Of a stretch of DNA of 64,000 bases, positions 56,502 through 64,000 are shown piece after piece. A program made the position numbers and the translations under genes. The notes below the pieces were generated by a model, which was given only the letters and a program-made list of their open reading frames with translations, searched no databases and had not been told where the DNA came from. Positions within the stretch are counted from its first letter, which is position 1, and each line of letters starts with the position of its first letter. Source of the stretch: an uncultured Gammaproteobacteria bacterium (GTDB taxonomy: Bacteria; Pseudomonadota; Gammaproteobacteria; Pseudomonadales; Pseudohongiellaceae); contig CAJXUA010000009.1 in NCBI GenBank assembly GCA_913060695.1, positions 1 through 64,000 on the forward strand, given 5' to 3'.

Positions 56502-57431
56502 TTAAAGGGAGTTGCGATTGCTAGTGACTTTCAATACCTGACCGATCTGCAGCGCGTCGCCTGCAAGGTCATTGTCCTTACTGATCGCATCCACAGTTGT
56601 GCCATAACGCTTGGCAAGACGCCACAATGTGTCACCGCGACTTACGCGATGAGAAATCTCCGCATAGGAAGCGACCTCGTTTGCACGAGAAGTGTTAATT
56701 GGCTTGCTTGCCGGGGCAGGTATTTGGAGTTTCTGGCCGGCGATGATCATGTCATTGCGCAGACCATTGCTGGCCTTCAACTGCGCGACGGATACGCCAG
56801 TGATAGTAGAGATGCGAGAGAGAGAATCGCCACGACGCACGACATATTCATGATCGCTGGTAGAGCTATTGTCGGCTAAGGCGTGCACGACTTCTGGGAA
56901 TACGGCTACATGGTAATGCGGGGGGTTGCGCTCACGGGTTACATCTAATACGTCTGCCGACTCCATGGAAAGCAATGTGCGCTCGAGCCAAGAGCGGCAT
57001 TTGCCCAATGGAGGAATGCGCAAATCCACGGCCATGCCAGTAGGATGTACAGAATCGCTTGCGGCATTATTAGGCTGTTTATCTATAGGGCGGGTAAGGC
57101 TAGTAACGGTGAGTTTCTCGCCGCAATTTGCGAAGTATTGCGAGCTGATTTGTTCGATGAAATTCTTAACTGGGGGTCTAGCGTAGGGGAAGGAGACATC
57201 GTGCAGTTCGAAATGGCGGTTGGCGTTGACGCGAACTAGATCGCCGGTGCTCACAAATTCATTAACGTAAGAAGCGGTTTGCGCGAAGCCGTAGCCGTTC
57301 TGAAGGGCTACCTGATACTGACGCTCCATCGAATTTCGAGAGCCTTTCAGTGTTTGCGCCTGAGCGACACCTGAAGATAGGGTAATAATAGATGTCAGAA
57401 CGATGAGGGCGATTTTGGGCATGTCGGCCAT
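56502..57431 (-). CDS. Exported DUF5715-like peptidase-fold protein with two LysM domains
   Basis: 309 aa. A signal peptide (about 1-25, VAQAQ) precedes a domain with VRVNANRHFELHDVSFPYAR, LTVTSLTRPI, SVHPTGMAVDLRIPP and HYHVAVFPEV; the ordered His/Asp residues resemble an M15-type zinc peptidase site. Two LysM repeats follow: EYVVRRGDSLSRISTITGVS (about 193-236) and HRVSRGDTLWRLAKRYGTTV (about 260-303), which bind peptidoglycan. It may cleave or remodel the cell wall, but catalytic activity is not shown. An alternative start is four codons in. Confidence 0.8.
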   Translation of the reverse strand: MADMPKIALIVLTSIITLSSGVAQAQTLKGSRNSMERQYQVALQNGYGFAQTASYVNEFVSTGDLVRVNANRHFELHDVSFPYARPPVKNFIEQISSQYFANCGEKLTVTSLTRPIDKQPNNAASDSVHPTGMAVDLRIPPLGKCRSWLERTLLSMESADVLDVTRERNPPHYHVAVFPEVVHALADNSSTSDHEYVVRRGDSLSRISTITGVSVAQLKASNGLRNDMIIAGQKLQIPAPASKPINTSRANEVASYAEISHRVSRGDTLWRLAKRYGTTVDAISKDNDLAGDALQIGQVLKVTSNRNSL

Positions 57432-57632
57432 CCTACAAGATACGGTATTTTTGTTATCTGACCTGCGTGCAGCGGATTAGTTGCGGTGCGAATCCGACCC
57501 TGTGCAAACAGAACGAAATGTAGCGTGGACCCGATTCTATTGATTTGAGTAGAATCTTGTCAAGGATTCTTACTTATCTTCTTGTTTTTTTTGTAAAACT
57601 CGCCACCAAAGAAGGTGTCCTTTCGTAACAAA

Positions 57633-57668
57633 CGGGCGGCCTCAGTTTTCAAAACTGACGCTCGCCCG
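57633..57668 (-). terminator. Stem-loop after the peroxiredoxin gene
   Basis: CGGGCG (57633-57638) pairs with CGCCCG (57663-57668), enclosing TCAGTTT/AAACTGA (57642-57648 and 57652-57658). On the minus strand the stem is followed by TTTGTT. It lies 45 nt after the peroxiredoxin stop and probably terminates it; the tail is short. Confidence 0.6.
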
Positions 57669-57712
57669 CTTAATCAATATTCACTACATCGGCACTATTG
57701 CCCATGAACTCT

Positions 57713-58366
57713 TTATTTAGGGGATTTGGCGTAGCGTAAATACGGCAGTTTAATGTCGAGTTCGCCGAATTTAGCCTTGGCCGCAGCGTCATCAAGACTA
57801 AGAGCAACTATGACATCTGCGCCTGGAACCCAGTTAGCTGGGGTCGCAATAGGCGCACCATCGGTCATCTGTATCGCATCAAGCGCGCGCAGTATCTCCG
57901 CGAAGTTGCGGCCCACGGACATTGGATAGGAGATCATCAAGCGAACCTTCTTGTCCGGACCGATAATAAACACCGTACGGACCGTTGCACTGTGGGCTGG
58001 CGTGCGACCATCGGGCAAGTAGGCATCGGCGGGTAACATGTCGTAGAGCTTAGCCACCTGCAAAGAGGTGTCGTCGATGATGGGGAAGTTCGCAGGCGCG
58101 CCAGCGAATGCCTCGATGTCACGCTTCCACTTCTTATGCTCCTCCACGCTGTCCACGGAAACACCCATTACTTTCGTATTGCGCTTCTCGAACTCCCCTG
58201 CCAATTGTGCAACCGCGCCGAACTCAGTCGTACACACGGGCGTGAAATCTTTCGGGTGAGAAAACAAGATGGCATAGGAATCGCCAATCCAGTCGTGCAG
58301 GGTAATCTGCCCTGCAGTTGAGTCTGTCGTAAAATTCGGCGCTACATCATTTATTCTGAGTGACAT
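57713..58366 (-). CDS. 1-Cys peroxiredoxin (Prx6-like)
   Basis: 217 aa AhpC/TSA fold, long C-terminal arm of the Prx6 type. The peroxidatic cysteine is C45 in SHPKDFTPVCTTEFGAV; no resolving cysteine is seen in the rest. R-containing VRTVFIIGPDKKVRLMISYP and VGRNFAEILRALDA are conserved. It reduces hydrogen peroxide and organic peroxides; the electron donor is not evident. Single gene with a hairpin terminator. Confidence 0.92.
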   Translation of the reverse strand: MSLRINDVAPNFTTDSTAGQITLHDWIGDSYAILFSHPKDFTPVCTTEFGAVAQLAGEFEKRNTKVMGVSVDSVEEHKKWKRDIEAFAGAPANFPIIDDTSLQVAKLYDMLPADAYLPDGRTPAHSATVRTVFIIGPDKKVRLMISYPMSVGRNFAEILRALDAIQMTDGAPIATPANWVPGADVIVALSLDDAAAKAKFGELDIKLPYLRYAKSPK

Positions 58367-58484
58367 CGTCCTACTCTCCGTGTTTCTGGTGAATGGAAAA
58401 CCACTAGCTTATCAGCAACTCACGCCTCTCGATAACTATAAAAAACCTATATCTGTATCGACATTGAGATGGAGCCATTTTGCA

Positions 58485-59456
58485 TTATGGGTTTTGTTTC
58501 TTCGCGAACTTCTGCACACGCCGATTGATCACATCGGCGATATAGGCATTGCCTTGCGCGTCGACGGTCAAGGCATGGGCTTCACCGAACTGGCCGTTGC
58601 CGGTGCCCGGGCTGCCGATAGCGCCAAGTACATTGCCCTCCATATCCACCTTGGCTAGCTCGCCATCGAATCCGGTAGTAATGTACATATAGCCATCTTC
58701 ATGTAGATAGATGGCACAGACCATCGCATCAAACTTCCACTCACGCAGCAGATTGCCGCTGGTGTCGAAACGTTGAATGCGCATGTTCTCGCGGTCTGCC
58801 ACATGGAGCACATCGTTGCTATCAATCTCTATAGCATGGGCCGCCACGAATTCACCCGGCCTGTAGCCCCGACTCCCCCACTGCGCAAGGAACTCCCCGG
58901 CCGAGTTGAACTTCATCACTCGCGGAGTATCACCACCATGCCCCTGTGCAACATAGATGTTGCCCAGAGAGTCCAGTGCCACATCGTTAGGCTCGTTCAA
59001 CACGTGCAGGCCTGAGCCCTCGTCCCACTCCCCCGCCTCTCCTTTAGTACCCAGCGTCATCAGTACATTCGCGTCGCTATCCAACTTCATCACCAGGTGA
59101 TCCGCCACATCGGTCACCCACATATTGCCGCTGGCGTCGATGGACATGCCATGGGCGCGACGCAATAGATCGTCCGCGCCGAAGCCACGTACGAAGCGAC
59201 CCTCTGGGTCGAATTCTAGGAAAGGGGGTGCGCTACGACTCAGCACAATGAGATTACCCTGCGGGCTCATCGCCACGCCGGCATAGGAGGCTGCCTCCAT
59301 AGAGTCCGGCAAGGCCAGTGCCTCTTTAAAATCCACTGCTTGGTAGTCTTGCAGCGTATAGGCACGCAATGGGAGCAGCGGGCGGATGGGGCGTTGTGCC
59401 TGGGCAATCGATGGGATTAGCACGAGTGCAACGCAGATCAGGGTTGTTATTCTCAT
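58485..59456 (-). CDS. Exported six-bladed NHL-repeat propeller protein
   Basis: 323 aa from the ATG at 59456 (GGAG upstream); 14 upstream codons excluded. Signal peptide at 1-~20 (IAQAQ). Five or six NHL-type repeats are visible, for example GRFVRGFGADDLLRRAHGMS, LGNIYVAQGHGGDTPRVMKF, FVAAHAIEIDSNDVLHVADR and FGEAHALTVDAQGNAYIADV. The spacing resembles peptidyl-alpha-hydroxyglycine alpha-amidating lyase-like proteins, but activity is not predictable. Divergent from the DUF3817 gene. Confidence 0.8.
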   Translation of the reverse strand: MRITTLICVALVLIPSIAQAQRPIRPLLPLRAYTLQDYQAVDFKEALALPDSMEAASYAGVAMSPQGNLIVLSRSAPPFLEFDPEGRFVRGFGADDLLRRAHGMSIDASGNMWVTDVADHLVMKLDSDANVLMTLGTKGEAGEWDEGSGLHVLNEPNDVALDSLGNIYVAQGHGGDTPRVMKFNSAGEFLAQWGSRGYRPGEFVAAHAIEIDSNDVLHVADRENMRIQRFDTSGNLLREWKFDAMVCAIYLHEDGYMYITTGFDGELAKVDMEGNVLGAIGSPGTGNGQFGEAHALTVDAQGNAYIADVINRRVQKFAKKQNP

Positions 59457-59613
59457 TATTGTTCTCCGTCTCTTGGTAATTCGAGCGTGTTGTTTCACCT
59501 CGTAGATTACAGGATTTTGTCAGCAAGCATAGCCTATGCCCGAATCGGAAAGAGCACTGGCGACCTTCGCAAAATTCTGTAAACATGCCGCAGTCGCAAA
59601 AAGAGGAAACTCA

Positions 59614-59961
59614 ATGAATACCCGAATGATCTTTACCGTAGTCGCTAGGATAGAAGCGTTCACCTGGCTTGGATTGCTGATTGGCATGTTCCTAAAGTAC
59701 GTAACAGAGACCACCGAGCTAGGTGTCTGGCTGTTCGGACGCGTGCACGGCTTCGCTTTTATCGTTTACTTCTTCGTCGCCATCTTCGCAGGGCTGCGCC
59801 TGCGTTGGCCCTGGTGGGCAACATTGCTGGCCGTGTTGGCGTCAATCCCGCCATTAGTGACGTTTCCGTTAGAGCTGTGGTATAGAAAGATGGGCTTGTT
59901 GGGTGCGCAGGCGTCTCATGATGTCGAAGCGAAAACGCTGCAAAACGGAATTGGTGAGTAG
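59614..59961 (+). CDS. DUF3817 integral membrane protein
   Basis: 115 aa from the ATG at 59614 (GAGGA upstream); 26 upstream codons are excluded. Three transmembrane helices: MIFTVVARIEAFTWLGLLIG, HGFAFIVYFFVAIFAGL and WWATLLAVLASIPPLVTFPL. The RVHGFAF motif and the LELW ending are typical of DUF3817 (YdzA-like). Function unknown. Convergent with guaA. Confidence 0.78.
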   Translation: MNTRMIFTVVARIEAFTWLGLLIGMFLKYVTETTELGVWLFGRVHGFAFIVYFFVAIFAGLRLRWPWWATLLAVLASIPPLVTFPLELWYRKMGLLGAQASHDVEAKTLQNGIGE

Positions 59962-59997
59962 TTCAGGAAGGTGTTGAGCTAGCGAGGTGTTTGCGTC

Positions 59998-60032
59998 GGT
60001 GGTCACGACTTCACGAGAAGTCATGACCACCC
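59998..60032. terminator. Hairpin between convergent DUF3817 gene and guaA
   Basis: GGTGGTCACGACTTC (59998-60012), loop ACGA, GAAGTCATGACCACC (60017-60031): 15 bp with one mismatch. The plus side ends CAAAGAGTTTTCT; the minus side has no U run. Probably a terminator for the plus-strand gene and perhaps a weak block for guaA. Confidence 0.5.
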
Positions 60033-60045
60033 AAAGAGTTTTCTA

Positions 60046-61617
60046 TCACTCCCACTCGATAGTGGCAGGGGGTTTCGATGAGATGTCGTAGGCCACTCGG
60101 GACACATCCGCAATCTCATTGATGATGCGATTACTCACGGTCTCAAGTAACTCATAGGGCAGGTGCGCCCAGCGTGCGGTCATGAAATCGATGGTCTCAA
60201 CTGCACGGATAGTAATGACCCAAGAGTAACGTCGCGCATCGCCCACCACGCCCACCGAACGTACGGGCAGGAATACGGCAAAGGCTTGACTAGTCTTGTG
60301 GTAGTAATCGGCACGGTGCAACTCCTCGATGAAAATCGCATCGGCACGGCGCAATATGTCGCAGTACTCTTTCTTCACTTCACCCAGAATGCGCACACCA
60401 AGGCCGGGGCCAGGGAATGGATGCCGGTAGACCATGTCGTAAGGCAGACCCAGTTCGAGACCGATCTTGCGCACTTCGTCTTTGAACAATTCGCGTAAAG
60501 GCTCTACTAAGCCTAACTTCATATCTTCGGGCAAGCCGCCCACGTTGTGGTGCGACTTGATGACATGGGCCTTGCCAGTCTTGGAACCGGCCGACTCGAT
60601 AACATCCGGGTAGATAGTGCCTTGCGCTAGCCACTTAACATTGTCGATCTTGCTCGCCTCGGCATCGAAGATCTCGATAAAGGTGTTGCCAATCGCCTTA
60701 CGCTTAAGCTCTGGATCGCTGACGCCTTTGAGCGCGCCGAGGAACTGGTCTTCGGCATCGGCACGGATGACCTTCACGCCCATATTCTTGGCGAAGGTGG
60801 CCATGACTTGTTCGCCCTCATTCAGGCGCAGCAAGCCATTATCGACAAACACACAGGTCAATTGATCGCCGATCGCCTTGTGCAGTAAGGCGGCCACAAC
60901 GGAGGAGTCGACGCCGCCGGAGAGACCGAGCAGTACATGATCGGTGCCCACTTGTGCACGCACCTTTGCGATTGCATCTTCGATAATATTGGCAGAAGTC
61001 CATAGGGCGGCGCAGTCGCAGATCTCGCGTACGAAACGCTCTAGGATGCGTAAGCCTTGGGCTGTGTGAGTCACTTCGGGGTGAAACTGTATGCCATAGA
61101 AGCGGCGTGATTCATCGGACATCGCGGCAATAGGAGCGCTCTCGGTGGCCGCTATGGTCGCAAAGCCCTCGGGGACTTTAACTACCTTGTCACCATGACT
61201 CATCCACACGTCGAGCTCGGCAAGACCGTCTGCAGTTATCCTGTCCTCTATGCCATCGAAAAGCGCACTAGACTTGCACAGACCGACCTTGGCATAGCCA
61301 AACTCGGACTTACTGGAAGCCTCAACCTTGCCCCCTAACTGCTCCGCCATGGTCTGCATGCCGTAGCAGATGCCCAATAACGGCAATCCACCTTGCAAGA
61401 GGAACTCGGGGGCCCTTGGGGAATCAGCAAGAGTTGCCGTCTCGGGCCCTCCTGAGAAGATCACGCCTTGCGGCGCAAACGCTTCGATTTCTTCCTGCGT
61501 AGACTGGTAATCCCAGATCTCACAATACACGCCCAACTCACGCACGCGACGCGCGATGAGTTGAGTGTATTGAGACCCGAAATCCAGAATGAGAATTTTC
61601 TGGCTATGAATATTCAA
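60046..61617 (-). CDS. guaA: GMP synthase (glutamine-hydrolysing)
   Basis: 523 aa from a TTG start; no in-frame ATG precedes the conserved [20 protein letters not shown]. The class I glutaminase has C84 in [10 protein letters not shown] and the His/Glu pair in FHPEVTHT. The synthetase has the P-loop [15 protein letters not shown], and the C-terminal dimerisation domain ends [14 protein letters not shown]. It converts XMP to GMP. It is 23 nt downstream of guaB, forming the usual guaBA operon. Confidence 0.97.
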   Translation of the reverse strand: MNIHSQKILILDFGSQYTQLIARRVRELGVYCEIWDYQSTQEEIEAFAPQGVIFSGGPETATLADSPRAPEFLLQGGLPLLGICYGMQTMAEQLGGKVEASSKSEFGYAKVGLCKSSALFDGIEDRITADGLAELDVWMSHGDKVVKVPEGFATIAATESAPIAAMSDESRRFYGIQFHPEVTHTAQGLRILERFVREICDCAALWTSANIIEDAIAKVRAQVGTDHVLLGLSGGVDSSVVAALLHKAIGDQLTCVFVDNGLLRLNEGEQVMATFAKNMGVKVIRADAEDQFLGALKGVSDPELKRKAIGNTFIEIFDAEASKIDNVKWLAQGTIYPDVIESAGSKTGKAHVIKSHHNVGGLPEDMKLGLVEPLRELFKDEVRKIGLELGLPYDMVYRHPFPGPGLGVRILGEVKKEYCDILRRADAIFIEELHRADYYHKTSQAFAVFLPVRSVGVVGDARRYSWVITIRAVETIDFMTARWAHLPYELLETVSNRIINEIADVSRVAYDISSKPPATIEWE

Positions 61618-61640
61618 GGTGATCTTGCCTGCTTTTGGGT

Positions 61641-63786
<2,146 letters not shown>

Positions 63787-63808
63787 AGAGGAAGGCTCCA
63801 GGTTATTA

Positions 63809-64000
63809 TTAGAAAATACGCTTCGGGAAGCGTTTGCGTAGGCGGTCCAACATACGCGGCATTTTTAATTGATGACTTTGCACAATAGCGTTGAGCGCCT
63901 CATCAGGCAACCAGTCGCTGCGCCGAATAAACTGTACCCAGTCGGCATAGGCTGCCCACTGAGGGCTCAAACGTTTACGGGCACGCTCAAAATCGATGAG
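63809..64000 (-). CDS. 3' end of a gene; possibly a lipopolysaccharide-kinase-like protein
   Basis: Only the last 63 codons and the TAA stop (63809-63811) are in the window. The visible protein begins LIDFERARKRLSPQWAAY and ends RMLDRLRKRFPKRIF. The IDFERAR start could be the end of the metal-binding D of a WaaP/Kdo-kinase-like fold (IDFDR in known members), but this is a guess from few residues. It runs off the right edge. Confidence 0.55.
   Translation of the reverse strand, partial: LIDFERARKRLSPQWAAYADWVQFIRRSDWLPDEALNAIVQSHQLKMPRMLDRLRKRFPKRIF

Overview
The window is a chromosomal segment of a free-living, probably marine, gammaproteobacterium. The evidence is gene order: alaS-lysC-csrA-tRNA-Ser, dsbC-hom-thrC-recJ, rpsP-rimM-trmD-rplS next to ffh, and a recC-recB-recD run are arrangements typical of the Pseudomonas/Cellvibrio side of the class. 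Coding density is high, codon use looks uniform, and I see no prophage, transposase, integrase or CRISPR array. I cannot assign a genus.

Layout, left to right. 1-150: a diverged copy of a dispersed repeat. 151-5891 (minus): complete sufBCDS-sufA-sufT Fe-S assembly operon with a promoter overlapped by an IscR type-1-like box. 6093-9336: ppnN, a DUF2750 protein, a RIO kinase and a TIGR02647 protein. 9346-19434 (minus): an exported epoxide hydrolase followed by recC-recB-recD with 4-nt overlaps. 19435-20353: a G/T-rich non-coding stretch, tRNA-Ser(GCU) and csrA, whose leader carries a near-consensus CsrA site. 20577-27997: lysC, alaS, an AI-2E-family permease and a DsbD-like reductase. 28325-29247: two unrecognised exported proteins, translationally coupled. 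29374-34775: recJ, thrC, hom, dsbC. 34776-35728: a non-coding island built from direct and inverted repeat copies. 35729-40431: rplS, trmD, rimM, rpsP, ffh and a divergent YpjD-type membrane protein.

40424-45725 is a phage-shock locus: pspF, followed on its strand by a diguanylate cyclase and a phosphopantetheinyl transferase, diverges from pspABC across a sigma-54 promoter. PspC here has two PspC domains. 45810-50939 (plus) holds exported proteins (DUF2272, a sugar-dehydrogenase-type beta-propeller, an unrecognised family), a Nudix hydrolase, and a small exported beta-repeat protein preceded by an almost ideal sigma-54 promoter. I propose this last gene as a new PspF-regulon member; it is the most interesting observation here. 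50936-64000: a NIF3-C-like protein, purL, a lipoprotein, tadA, a LysM/DUF5715 protein, a 1-Cys peroxiredoxin, an NHL propeller protein, a DUF3817 protein, guaB-guaA, a methyltransferase and the 3' end of a further gene.

Functional themes are Fe-S cluster supply (Suf), recombination and repair (RecBCD, RecJ), periplasmic disulfide isomerisation (DsbC with its probable reductant DsbD), aspartate-family amino acids (LysC, Hom, ThrC), purines (PurL, GuaB, GuaA), translation and protein targeting (AlaS, S16, L19, RimM, TrmD, TadA, Ffh), and envelope-stress response (Psp). All functional assignments rest on reading the translations by eye; no database search was run.
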